A DNA stretch of 64,000 nt from CAVQAH01 sp963784195 (GTDB taxonomy: Bacteria; Acidobacteriota; Vicinamibacteria; Vicinamibacterales; 2-12-FULL-66-21), in assembly GCA_963784195.1 (NCBI GenBank), contig CAWARA010000029.1, positions 1 to 64,000 on the forward strand, given 5' to 3'. The first letter of the stretch is position 1. Every line of letters begins with the position of its first letter. The position numbers and the translations under genes are program-made. This document shows, in pieces, positions 29,541-37,796 of this stretch. The notes beneath the pieces were generated by a model. It saw only the letters and a program-made list of their open reading frames with translations, made no database searches and was not told the origin of the DNA.

Positions 29541-30326
29541 CTACCCTCCCTTCTTCGTCGCCTGCTTCTCGACGTACGCCTTCAGCCCGTCGCTGAACAC
29601 CTGCATCCAGCCTGCTTCCTTCGTTCCGTCACATTCACCGGCCGACTCTCCGAGCGTCGAGTCGGACAACTTCAGCACGGTTCCCGCGCCATCGTCCTCC
29701 AGTGCGAGATGGAGGAGCGTGAATGCGGGACCGTAGGGAACGGCCATCGCTCCCTGCAGATCGAGCGACGTATTGGGATTGAGAGCGAACACGGTGTACC
29801 AGACGGCGCCGGCCTCGTTGCCCCAGTCTTCGTACACGCGGCCACCCAGTCGTGGCTCGATGTGGAAGCCTTTCGCCGGGCCCGTGTAGAAGCTGCGGGG
29901 CCACCAGAACGTGGTCTCCTCGATCAGCGCCTTCCAGACACGCTCGCGAGGCGAGTCGATGCGGATTTCGAGTTCCACCCTGACGAACGGCGATGCCGGT
30001 GCAGTCGTGCTCATGGCGTGATCTCCTTCAAGTTGTGCCTTCAGCGATGTCAATTTCGGCGCCCACAGTGCGCGATACGGCGTCACCCAACGGTCGTAGA
30101 CCTCCTGCAGCGGAACCACGTTGAGGTGATTCCAGCGCTCTCGACCCTGACGGCGGACGACGATGAGGCCGGCCGCTTCAAGAACCCGCAGGTGCTTCAT
30201 GACGGCGAATCGAGTGCTGGGGAACCGGGTTGCGATCTGGCCGGTGGTGCGGGGGCCGTCCCGAAGCAGGTCGAGGATTGCCCGGCGGCTCGGATCTGCG
30301 AGCGCCGGCCAGACATCTCGATCCAT
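29541..30326 (-). CDS. ArsR-type regulator fused to SRPBCC (AHSA1) domain
   Basis: The N-terminal ~100 residues are an ArsR winged helix (VWPALADPSRRAILDLL, TGQIATRFPSTRFAVMKHLRVLEAAGLIVV). Residues ~115-260 are an SRPBCC/AHSA1 ligand-binding domain (VRVELEIRIDSPRERVWKALIEETTFWW ... GWMQVFSDGLKAYVE). The two are usually adjacent genes; here they are one chain, suggesting a self-contained ligand-responsive repressor. The ATG at MDRDVWPAL is chosen because homology starts there; another start lies 45 bases upstream next to the operator. Confidence 0.85.
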   Translation of the reverse strand: MDRDVWPALADPSRRAILDLLRDGPRTTGQIATRFPSTRFAVMKHLRVLEAAGLIVVRRQGRERWNHLNVVPLQEVYDRWVTPYRALWAPKLTSLKAQLEGDHAMSTTAPASPFVRVELEIRIDSPRERVWKALIEETTFWWPRSFYTGPAKGFHIEPRLGGRVYEDWGNEAGAVWYTVFALNPNTSLDLQGAMAVPYGPAFTLLHLALEDDGAGTVLKLSDSTLGESAGECDGTKEAGWMQVFSDGLKAYVEKQATKKGG

Positions 30327-30369
30327 GGATTTGATAGGGATCGGGCGGTTTTTCGCGGCGCGCCTTAAC

Positions 30370-30389
30370 ATGTGACCGTATGGTCACAT
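30370..30389. promoter_or_regulatory. ArsR-type operator
   Basis: ATGTGACCGTATGGTCACAT has two perfect 8-base arms around GTAT. It lies 44 bases upstream of the ArsR-SRPBCC start, where autorepression would act, and matches the general shape of ArsR/AHSA1-linked operators. The assignment is inferred from position and symmetry. Confidence 0.7.
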
Positions 30390-30435
30390 ATTGTTCGGCG
30401 CGGGTCAAGGGATGGTTTCAGCACGCACGCTCGAG

Positions 30436-32970
30436 TTATTCAGACCGGAGGGCGACCATCGGATCGATCCGCGACGCGCGATGGGCGGGGATGTATGCAG
30501 CCAGACCTGCGACGAGCATCAGGAGGCCGGCGCCCACGCCGTACGCAACCGGATCGATGGCGCGGACGCCGTGCAGGAGCGACGCGATCGTCCGGTTGGC
30601 CGCATACGCGAGCGGCACGCCGATCGCGGCACCGATCAGCACGAGCATCATCGCTTCTCTGACGACGAGCCACAGCACGCTGCTGCGGTTCGCACCGAGT
30701 GCCATGCGCACACCGAGCTCGGTCACGCGCCGCGCGACTCCGTAGGAGATCGTGCCGTAGAGGCCGAGGCAGGCCAGCACGAGCGCGATGGTTCCAAACA
30801 CACTCGTCAGGCTTGCGACGAGGCGGTCGTTGGACAGGCCCCTGTTGAGGCGCTCCTCGAGCGGCACGATGTCGAAGACGGACAGCGACGGCTCCGCTTC
30901 GGCGAGGACCTGCCGAATGGTCGTGACCATCAGTGCGGGCGGCCCCGCGGTTCGCACCTCCAGATTGCTCAGCACATCATCCGGCGTCGACGGCGCGAGA
31001 CGGTAGATCATGTTGGGCGGGTTGCCGCGGACATCGAGGTACTTCGCGTCCTGCACGACGCCCACGATTACCGGCGACTTGGCATCGATGGGGTTTCCGT
31101 ACGACCAGCGCTTGCCGACGGCATTTCCGCCCGGGAAGAACCGTCGCGCCATCGTCTCATTCACGATGGACTTGCCACTGCCGGGCTGCCGATCCTCGGC
31201 ATTAAAGTCTCGTCCGCCCACGATCCGCAGGCCGACGTTGTCGAAGTAGCCGGCGGTGACGATCTCCTCGTTGGTGTTCAGCCGCTCGCCGGTCGCGGGT
31301 GTGTGGCCCTCGACGGCGAGGCTGCTGTTACGTTGCGATGTTCCGAGCGGGCCATTGAGCGAGAGGCTCGCGGAGGTGACGCCGGGAACGGTCCGCAATC
31401 GCTCGAGCACCCGTTCGTAGAGAGCCTGGCGCTGATCGTTCGAGTAGCCAAGGCCGCGAACGTCCATGCGCGCGACGAGCAGGCGATCGCGGTCGTAGCC
31501 GACGTCGGTCCGCAGGAGCGACTGCATGCTGCGCACGAACAGGCCCGCGACGATCAAGAGGAGCAGGCAGAATGCGATCTGCGCCGCGACCAGCGTCTTT
31601 CCGACCACCGTCCCTCGCCGACCGCCCGCACCAACGAGCCGTGCCTGCGCCTTCAGCGCTTCCGTCGGCGCCACGCGCGTGCCTCTGACTGCCGGGAGGA
31701 CGCCGGCGGCAAGCCCCGAAGCGATAGTGACGACGAGCGCGAACCCGAGGACGCGCCAGTCGAAACTCGTGTCGAGATCGATCAGGGTGCTACCCCTCGA
31801 GAACATCAACATCAGCGCGTCGCGGCCCCAGGTCGCGACGAGCAGGCCGAGCGCGCCGCCGACCACCGACAGAACCATCGTTTCAATCAGCAGTTGACGG
31901 ATGACGCGCCACCGGCTGGCGCCGATTGCGGATCGAATCGCCACTTCCCGCTCGCGGGCGCTGGCGCGGGCGAGCAGCAGGCTCGCGACGTTCCCGCACG
32001 TGATGGCCAGCAGCACGCCGACCATCGCCAGCAGAACGTAGAGAGGCGCCGAGAGATCGGTGCGCATCGACGAGACGCCGCGGTGCGCGCTGGCAAGGAC
32101 GACACGCTCCGAGTCGAGTTGCTGCCGTCCGTCGGTATTGTCCGCGTCGAGACGCGCCAGGGCGTCACGCTTGTGGACGAGGGTCAGCGCCGAGGCGACA
32201 GCGGGCACGTCGGTGCCCTGTGGCACTCGCGCGAACATGTGCAACCACTCGATCTCCGCCTGCGGCGCCCACGGCTTCCGGCTGTCCGCACGGCCGGAGG
32301 CGCTGGCGTTGAAGGCGTAACGGATGTCGGGCTGCCGTACGAGCGGCACCCAGACTTCGGGATTGCGGACGGCGAGGAACGGGCCGAAGAACGCAGGGTC
32401 GGCCACGCCAACAATCGTGAGGTTCGCACCACCGATGATCAGCTCGCGGCCGACGACGTCGCCGGCGCGCCTGAACCGCCGCTCCCAGAACGTATCGCTG
32501 ATCACCGCCACCGGGCTCGCCGCCGTGTCGTTGTCTCTCGCCTCGATCAGCCGTCCAACCTGGGCTCGCTGTCTCAACACTCCGAAGTACTCGCCAGACA
32601 CGAGCTGCACCAGCGCGCGTTCCGCGGCAGCCGGGTCCGTCCGGCCGCCAATCCGTACGTTCAGGCTGGTCGCGTTCGTCGCCGCAAACAGCTCAGCGCG
32701 GCCTTTGACCTCGTCGCGGGCCTGCTCGAACATCACGTACGAATAGCGTGGCGAGACTTCCTGGGCGAGGTGCTTTTCGGTCAGGTAGAGCTGCTGCGAG
32801 TTCGGGATCGGGAGGCTGCGCAGAATGACCGCGTTCAGTATCGCGAAGACCGTTGCCGCGCCGCCGATGCCGATCGCCAACGAGAGAGCGGCGACCGAGG
32901 TGAACAGCGGGCTGCGGAGGAGAACGCGGATGGCGTAGCGGAAATCACGGCCCATAAACACGAATCTCAA
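30436..32970 (-). CDS. ADOP-family duplicated permease, intact
   Basis: The 844-residue product has the complete ADOP layout: N-terminal helix and MacB-type periplasmic core (RDFRYAIRVLLRSPLFTSVAALSLAIGIGGAATVF), FtsX helices at mid-protein (LYVLLAMVGVLLAITCGNVASLLLARASARERE), a second core (TVVGKTLVAAQIAFCLLLLIVAGLFVRS) and the terminal FtsX unit ending PAHRASRIDPMVALRSE. No ATPase gene is adjacent, as is usual for the family. The second methionine (MGRDFRYA, 32955) is an equally likely start. It is divergent from the EamA gene across a large palindrome. Confidence 0.9.
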   Translation of the reverse strand: MRFVFMGRDFRYAIRVLLRSPLFTSVAALSLAIGIGGAATVFAILNAVILRSLPIPNSQQLYLTEKHLAQEVSPRYSYVMFEQARDEVKGRAELFAATNATSLNVRIGGRTDPAAAERALVQLVSGEYFGVLRQRAQVGRLIEARDNDTAASPVAVISDTFWERRFRRAGDVVGRELIIGGANLTIVGVADPAFFGPFLAVRNPEVWVPLVRQPDIRYAFNASASGRADSRKPWAPQAEIEWLHMFARVPQGTDVPAVASALTLVHKRDALARLDADNTDGRQQLDSERVVLASAHRGVSSMRTDLSAPLYVLLAMVGVLLAITCGNVASLLLARASAREREVAIRSAIGASRWRVIRQLLIETMVLSVVGGALGLLVATWGRDALMLMFSRGSTLIDLDTSFDWRVLGFALVVTIASGLAAGVLPAVRGTRVAPTEALKAQARLVGAGGRRGTVVGKTLVAAQIAFCLLLLIVAGLFVRSMQSLLRTDVGYDRDRLLVARMDVRGLGYSNDQRQALYERVLERLRTVPGVTSASLSLNGPLGTSQRNSSLAVEGHTPATGERLNTNEEIVTAGYFDNVGLRIVGGRDFNAEDRQPGSGKSIVNETMARRFFPGGNAVGKRWSYGNPIDAKSPVIVGVVQDAKYLDVRGNPPNMIYRLAPSTPDDVLSNLEVRTAGPPALMVTTIRQVLAEAEPSLSVFDIVPLEERLNRGLSNDRLVASLTSVFGTIALVLACLGLYGTISYGVARRVTELGVRMALGANRSSVLWLVVREAMMLVLIGAAIGVPLAYAANRTIASLLHGVRAIDPVAYGVGAGLLMLVAGLAAYIPAHRASRIDPMVALRSE

Positions 32971-33082
32971 GCACCGCGGATGCCAAGCCGCCGCCGATTT
33001 GCGCGGCGTCTTGGAGCGAGCGGGTGAGAGCCGTCCGGAAACGGGATGATGTGTTCGGGCCGGTCAAATCCGTGACCGGAGG

Positions 33083-33367
33083 TTACGGAGGGAACGGAAC
33101 GAGCTTCAACTCAGAGAAACGGAGGAACGGAGAAAAACCGGGACTACGTTCTGCAGCCGATGGCGGCCCGGCCGACGGCCGGGCCGGGCGATCGACCGAT
33201 GTCCCACGGACACAAGCCGCCTCCTCATTCACGCGCGGCTTGTGTCCGCGGGACATCGGTCGATCGCTCGCCGCGCACGCGCGGCGCCATCGGCTCGAAA
33301 CTGGTATTTGATCGTCTCCGTTTCTCCGAGTCTCTGTGTTGAAGCTTTTTCTGTTCCCTCAGTCCTC
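33083..33367. repeat. Large nested palindromic element
   Basis: A core hairpin has 32-base arms at 33189-33220 and 33235-33266 that differ at one position, around a 14-base loop. Further inverted matches lie outside it: GCCGATGGCG (33156-33165) with CGCCATCGGC (33285-33294), and an outer pair of about 50 bases (33083-33139 with 33310-33367; for example AGCTTCAAC and GTTGAAGCT). All pairs are centred near 33228. The 544-base gap between the divergent ADOP and EamA starts holds little else. Confidence 0.85.
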
Positions 33368-33514
33368 TCCGTCGTTCCCGCCCCGAACCCCGCTGCCTCC
33401 GCTACGTGTTACAGTGACGCCCCGATGTCGTCACCGTCCGGGTCTCGATGGTTGCCTCTGCTGCGGTGACAGTCTTCCCGCTGGCTGGTACTCGTCATCT
33501 GGTGGATCACGTGT

Positions 33515-34483
33515 GTGATCTGGAGCAGCGTCTTCCTGTTCATCAAGGTCGGCGTCACCGAAGTGCCTCCACTCGGCTTCGCCACGAGCCGCCTCGCGCT
33601 TGCGGCGTTGGCCTTGCTCCTGTTCGCGACGATCAAGGGTTATCAGTGGCCGAAGACCCAGCGGGATTGGCTGGTCATTTCATCGACCGGCATTCTCCTG
33701 CTCGGATTCAACTACGGCCTCCTCTTCTGGGGCTCGCAATTCATCCCGTCTGGCGTGACGGCCGTGCTCGGCGCGTCGTCGCCGGCATTCTCGCTGATTC
33801 TGGCAAGCTTTCTCGGCTCCGAGCGGATGACCGCCACGAAGGTCGCCGGCGTATTGCTGGGCCTCGTTGGCGTCGGGATCGTCTGTCTCGATCAAGCGAA
33901 ATTGAGTGGGGGCTGGTCGCTGGCTGGCTCGCTCGCGGTGACGGGCGGCGCCATTTGTGTGGCCGTGGCCTATGTCGGCGTCAAGATGTTTGGCCGGGCG
34001 GTCGATCCGACGATTCTGATGGCTGGGCAGATGCTCTCGGCGCTCGGTCCGCTCGGCCTGGTTGCAATCGCACGCGAGGGTAGCCCCCTGGCGTTCAACT
34101 GGACGCCAACGGCGATCGTCGCGTTGCTGTACTTGACCATCGCGGGCTCGATCGTCGCGATGTGGTTGAACTATTGGCTGCTGCGGCGAATGGATGCCAC
34201 CAGCCTGCTGTCGATGGGATTCGTGGAGCCCTTCATCGCCGTGCTCCTGGGCGCGTTGTTCCTGGATGAACGCATCACGCTGCGGACGCTGGCCGGCGGG
34301 CTTGCCGTGACCGCAAGCGTTTGGCTCGTGCTCCGCCGCAATGCGAACGCGGATCATTGCGCATCGAATGAGTTGCCAGAAATACGCGTGTCGGCCCCTA
34401 TCCCCGTAGATCCGCGAGATTCCCCGTCCCGTTTGCGAGAATCCGCGAAGATCCGCGTCCCGTTCGGTAATCCGCGTCCGTGA
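33515..34483 (+). CDS. EamA/DMT-family transporter
   Basis: The product has about ten membrane helices in two five-helix EamA halves (GFATSRLALAALALLLFATIK, VTAVLGASSPAFSLILASFLGSERM, LLSMGFVEPFIAVLLGALFLDERITL). The annotated start is GTG; helix 1 would then be cut short. The frame is open back to 33470 (LVLVIWWITCVIW completes helix 1) and stops at a TGA at 33467; beyond it lies an ATG at 33425 in the same frame. A non-standard start such as CTG 33485, or a sequence error at the TGA, is possible. The last ~30 residues are encoded by the following repeat block. Confidence 0.8.
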   Translation: MIWSSVFLFIKVGVTEVPPLGFATSRLALAALALLLFATIKGYQWPKTQRDWLVISSTGILLLGFNYGLLFWGSQFIPSGVTAVLGASSPAFSLILASFLGSERMTATKVAGVLLGLVGVGIVCLDQAKLSGGWSLAGSLAVTGGAICVAVAYVGVKMFGRAVDPTILMAGQMLSALGPLGLVAIAREGSPLAFNWTPTAIVALLYLTIAGSIVAMWLNYWLLRRMDATSLLSMGFVEPFIAVLLGALFLDERITLRTLAGGLAVTASVWLVLRRNANADHCASNELPEIRVSAPIPVDPRDSPSRLRESAKIRVPFGNPRP

Positions 34484-34550
34484 GATCCGCTAGATCCCGT
34501 CCGTAGATCCGCGTTTGCTGGATGGTTCCGCGTTGTGCCATCGTAGATCC
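34404..34550. repeat. ATCCGCG-type degenerate repeat block
   Basis: Repeated words GATCCGCG, AATCCGCG, CCCGTCC and TAGATCC run across the end of the EamA gene and up to the XdhC-like start. They are the same vocabulary as the 12905-12969 array, but more scrambled and without clear phase. The tail of the EamA reading frame lies inside it. Confidence 0.6.
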
Positions 34551-35666
34551 GTGGCTGAGCGCCGCGAAACCGAACGCATCCTGCAGGCAATCCGCGACGT
34601 CCGCGCCGCTGGTCAACGCGCGGCGATTGCGACCGTCGTCCGCGTCAGAGGCAGCGCCTACCGCCGCGAAGGCACTCGCATCCTCGTCCGTCAGGATGGC
34701 AGCTACGAGTGCCTGCTTTCCGGCGGGTGCCTGGAGCCTGCTGTCGCCGACGCGGCTGCCCGCGTGATCGAGACGGGGGAGCCGGTCGTCGTCAGCTACG
34801 ACCTCGAGGAAGATTCCATCTGGGGCCTCGGCATCGGGTGCAGCGGAGCGGTCGACATTCGAATCGAGCGGCTCGAGGCGGATGCGCTGACCGGCGCGTG
34901 GCTCGACATGCTGAGGGATGGTCGAGCCGGCGCATTGGTTACGCCGCTCGCTGGAGCGCCCGGACGGCTTCTGGTCAGCGACGATCGTGCGCCGGAGGGA
35001 ACGCTGGGCGATCCGAATCTCGACGCCGCAGCGGCGACGGTGGCGCTGGACCGGCTGAGGGCGCCCCACGCGCATTCCGGTTCCGAGCGCTGCGGCCATG
35101 CCGAGCTGTTCTTCGAATTGAGCCTGCCGCCGCCGAAGCTGGTCGTGTTCGGAGCCGGTTCGGATGCGACGCCACTCGTGGAACAGGCGTGGGCGCTCGG
35201 ATTCGCGGTCACCGTCGTTGACGTCCGTGCGGCATTCCTGACGCCCGAACGTTTTCCCTCGGCGACGCTCATCCCTGCGCATTTCAGCGAATTCCCTCAG
35301 AAGCTCTCACTGGACGAGCGCACCTTCGTGGTGATCATGAATCACCACCTCGAGCGTGACTGGGAGAGCCTGCGATTTGCGCTCGCATCGTCGGCGCCGT
35401 ACGTCGGAGTGCTGGGACCGCGATCGCGGTTTCGAAAACTGCTGGGCGCGCTCGAGTCCCTCGGGTGCGAGCCCGACGCGTCAGCCCTGGCGCGGGTTCG
35501 AAGCCCGGTTGGTCTTGCGGTGGGGGCCGAGACTCCCGAAGAGATTGCCCTGTCGATCCTGGGCGAAATCGTCGCCGTGCACCGCGGGTTCCAGGGGGGA
35601 TTTCTGAGCGGGCGCGAAGAAAGCCTTCACCGCCCCGCGGATATCCGTTCGATGGCGCGTTCGTAG
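34551..35666 (+). CDS. XdhC/CoxF-type molybdoenzyme maturation protein
   Basis: The 371-residue product has the XdhC_CoxI N-terminal domain (ATVVRVRGSAYRREGTRILV, SGGCLEPAVADAA, IGCSGAVDIRIE) and a C-terminal Rossmann domain (KLVVFGAGSDATPLVEQA ... YVGVLGPRSRFRKLL). Proteins of this family bring sulfurated molybdenum cofactor to xanthine dehydrogenase- and CO dehydrogenase-type enzymes. The GTG start follows the repeat block. Its place before coxMSL fits a CoxF-like role. The 3' end overlaps the convergent mocA-like gene by 40 bases. Confidence 0.85.
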   Translation: MAERRETERILQAIRDVRAAGQRAAIATVVRVRGSAYRREGTRILVRQDGSYECLLSGGCLEPAVADAAARVIETGEPVVVSYDLEEDSIWGLGIGCSGAVDIRIERLEADALTGAWLDMLRDGRAGALVTPLAGAPGRLLVSDDRAPEGTLGDPNLDAAAATVALDRLRAPHAHSGSERCGHAELFFELSLPPPKLVVFGAGSDATPLVEQAWALGFAVTVVDVRAAFLTPERFPSATLIPAHFSEFPQKLSLDERTFVVIMNHHLERDWESLRFALASSAPYVGVLGPRSRFRKLLGALESLGCEPDASALARVRSPVGLAVGAETPEEIALSILGEIVAVHRGFQGGFLSGREESLHRPADIRSMARS

Positions 35667-36220
35667 TCCTCGCGCGTATCGATGTCCAGCAGCATCTCGG
35701 GCGGGAGGTGCAGCACGACGGTTTTGTCCCGATGGCGTTGCAGCACAGGCCTCGCGCCATGTTCGAGCGCTGCAAGTTCAGGAAAGAACTGCCGATCGAA
35801 GAGATGCGGCGGCGCCGTCACGTCGCCGTATCGGACGCTCACGATGCCTGGCGGGTTGGTGCGGTAGGCCTCGATCAGGCGGCGGTATTCGCTGGCCGTG
35901 ACAAACGGCTGATCCGCGAGCGCAAACATCGCCGCGGAGCTGTTCTCCATCGCCGCCACCGCTGTCCGGAACGAGCTGCCCATGCCGGCGGCGTAGTCAG
36001 CGTTGACCGTCACCCGGCACCCCTGACCCTCCAGGGCCGCGGCAACCCTCTCGTGCTCGAATCCCACGACGACCAGCACCTCGTCAACGCCTGACTCCGA
36101 CACCTCACGAACCGTCCGGCCGATGACGGTTTCTCCCCCGAGCTGCAGCAGCAGCTTCTGCGACCCCATACGGCTTGATGCCCCTGCTGCCAGTACGACC
36201 CCGGTAATCATGAGCCGCAT
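35627..36220 (-). CDS. mocA: Molybdenum cofactor cytidylyltransferase (MocA-like)
   Basis: The ~197-residue product is a MobA-like NTP transferase. GVVLAAGASSRMGSQKLLL is the nucleotide-binding signature and MFALADQPFVTASEYRRL holds the metal-binding aspartate. MocA joins CTP to molybdopterin to make the molybdopterin-cytosine dinucleotide that CO dehydrogenases need, which fits the neighbouring coxMSL genes. It is transcribed away from coxM. MRLMITGVV or MITGVV may be the true start. Confidence 0.82.
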   Translation of the reverse strand: MRLMITGVVLAAGASSRMGSQKLLLQLGGETVIGRTVREVSESGVDEVLVVVGFEHERVAAALEGQGCRVTVNADYAAGMGSSFRTAVAAMENSSAAMFALADQPFVTASEYRRLIEAYRTNPPGIVSVRYGDVTAPPHLFDRQFFPELAALEHGARPVLQRHRDKTVVLHLPPEMLLDIDTREDYERAIERISAGR

Positions 36221-36305
36221 TGTACGAGGCCGTGGCTTTGCCCACGCCAAACAGCATATGATTTTGATCCCATCTCGCGTTTACTGCCGCGACAGGAGGT
36301 TGGCC

Positions 36306-37181
36306 GTGATCCCCGCTGCCTTCGAGTACGTCCGTCCCCGATCAGTCGATGAAGCGTTTGCGCTCATGCAGAAGCATGGTGGCGAAGCCCGTGTGCTGGC
36401 GGGCGGGCAGAGCCTGATACCCGCCATGCGATTCCGCCTGGCGCGGCCCGCCGTTCTGGTCGACATCAACCTGATCAAGGAGCTCGACTTCGTGAAAATG
36501 GACGGTGCCCTGACGCTGGGCGCCCTCGCACGCGACGTGGCGATCGAGCGAGCGCCGTGGATTACGGAGCGCCGCTGGAGCCTGCTCCGCGACGTGGCAG
36601 CGGTCGTCGCCGATCCGGTCGTACGGCAGACAGCCACCGTCGTCGGCAGTCTGTGTCACAACGATCCGGCCGGCGACTGGACGACGGTGGCGCTCGCGAC
36701 GCGCGCGCAGGTCGACGTGCGTGGGAAGGGCGGACCGCGATCGGTGACTATCGACGAGTTCCTGGTCGACAGCTTTACGACGGCTGTCGGCGAGGGCGAG
36801 ATAGCCCTGGCCGTAAAGTTCCCGGTGCCGGACGACCGCACGGCCGGGTCTTACCAGAAGATGGAGCGCAAGGTCGGAGATTATGCGACCGCAGCAGCAG
36901 CGGTGCAGTTGTCGCTGAACGCCGATGGAACGATCCGCGAGGCCGGCATCGCCCTGTCGGCAGCCGGCCCGTGCGCCGTGCGAGTGGATGAAGCCGAGCG
37001 TGCGCTCAAAGGACAGAAACCGTCGGCTGCCGTCATCGCGGCGGCGGCGGATGCCGCAACGCGCCACAGCGCTCCGCAGGCGGATCTCCGCGGAAGCATC
37101 CCGTACAAGAAGAATCTGGCCGGCGTCCTGGTGGCACGCGGCCTCCGTCAGGCTCTCTCGCGTCTGGGAGTTCAGGCATGA
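36306..37181 (+). CDS. coxM: CO dehydrogenase medium (FAD) subunit
   Basis: The 291-residue product is the FAD-binding subunit of a molybdenum hydroxylase: EARVLAGGQSLIPAMRFRLARP and TVVGSLCHNDPAGDW are the two FAD-binding motifs. Electrons from the [2Fe-2S] subunit reach this FAD before leaving for the respiratory chain. The GTG start has a full AGGAGG nine bases upstream. Its stop overlaps the next ATG (ATGA), so translation of coxM and coxS is coupled. Gene order M-S-L is that of form I clusters. Confidence 0.92.
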   Translation: MIPAAFEYVRPRSVDEAFALMQKHGGEARVLAGGQSLIPAMRFRLARPAVLVDINLIKELDFVKMDGALTLGALARDVAIERAPWITERRWSLLRDVAAVVADPVVRQTATVVGSLCHNDPAGDWTTVALATRAQVDVRGKGGPRSVTIDEFLVDSFTTAVGEGEIALAVKFPVPDDRTAGSYQKMERKVGDYATAAAAVQLSLNADGTIREAGIALSAAGPCAVRVDEAERALKGQKPSAAVIAAAADAATRHSAPQADLRGSIPYKKNLAGVLVARGLRQALSRLGVQA

Positions 37182-37663
37182 ACGTCAAGATCACGATCAA
37201 CGGCGTCCCCTTCGAGCGTGACGTCGAGCCGCGCACGTTGCTGGCGTACTTCATCCGCGAAGAATGCGGCCTGACCGGCACGCACGTCGGCTGCGACACC
37301 TCGAGCTGCGGGTGTTGCGTCGTCGTGATGGACGGCGAACGCGCGGTGAAGTCCTGCTCGATGTTCGCGGTGCAGGCTGACGGCCACGAGATCCTGACCG
37401 TCGAGGGTCTGGCGCAGGGTGGCGCGCTGCACCCGATACAGCAGGCGTTCTGGGACAAGCACGGGCTGCAGTGCGGCTTCTGCACCCCCGGCATGATGCT
37501 GACCTCCTATGTGCTGCTCAAAGACAACCCTGACCCGAGCGAGGCGCAGATTCGCGAAGGTCTGGCGGGGAACCTGTGCCGGTGCACGGGGTATCAGAAC
37601 ATCGTGAAAGCGGTGCAGCAGGCCGCGGAGACCATGCGTCAGCCAGCGGCTGCGACGAAATAG
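37178..37663 (+). CDS. coxS: CO dehydrogenase small [2Fe-2S] subunit
   Basis: The 161-residue product has both iron-sulfur sites: the plant-ferredoxin-type cluster (CGLTGTHVGCDTSSCGCC) and the helical C-terminal site (CGFCTPGMMLTSY ... CRCTGYQNIVKAV). It carries electrons from the molybdenum centre of CoxL to the FAD of CoxM. The start overlaps the coxM stop codon. A large hairpin array separates it from coxL. Confidence 0.94.
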   Translation: MNVKITINGVPFERDVEPRTLLAYFIREECGLTGTHVGCDTSSCGCCVVVMDGERAVKSCSMFAVQADGHEILTVEGLAQGGALHPIQQAFWDKHGLQCGFCTPGMMLTSYVLLKDNPDPSEAQIREGLAGNLCRCTGYQNIVKAVQQAAETMRQPAAATK

Positions 37664-37670
37664 ACATTTT

Positions 37671-37770
37671 TGCCGTAGTTCGTGGTTCGTCGCTCGTGGC
37701 TCGAAGAGCTCGCTATTAGCATTTCGAGCGACGAGCAACGAACTACGAACCACGGACACGGACTACGGCA
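37671..37770. repeat. Palindromic heptamer array inside the cox operon, CGTAGTT type
   Basis: Left-arm units CGTAGTT, CGTGGTT, CGTCGCT, CGTGGCT face right-arm units CGAGCGA, CGAGCAA, CGAACTA, CGAACCA, CGGACTA. The ends are exact mirrors (TGCCGTAGT and ACTACGGCA). It fills most of the 133 bases between coxS and coxL, leaving the coxL ribosome site AGGAGA free. A transcript of the operon would carry a ~40 bp hairpin here. Confidence 0.85.
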
Positions 37771-37796
37771 GGTTTCTCAATGCCAGGAGATAGGCA

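Noticed and set aside
28076..29596. A 506-codon open frame on the plus strand
   Set aside because: It is antisense to the HEAT-cyclophilin gene and has shadow composition.
30391..33027. An 878-codon open frame on the plus strand
   Set aside because: It is the antisense shadow of the intact ADOP permease on the minus strand; its composition is arginine/aspartate/histidine-rich nonsense typical of high-GC shadows.
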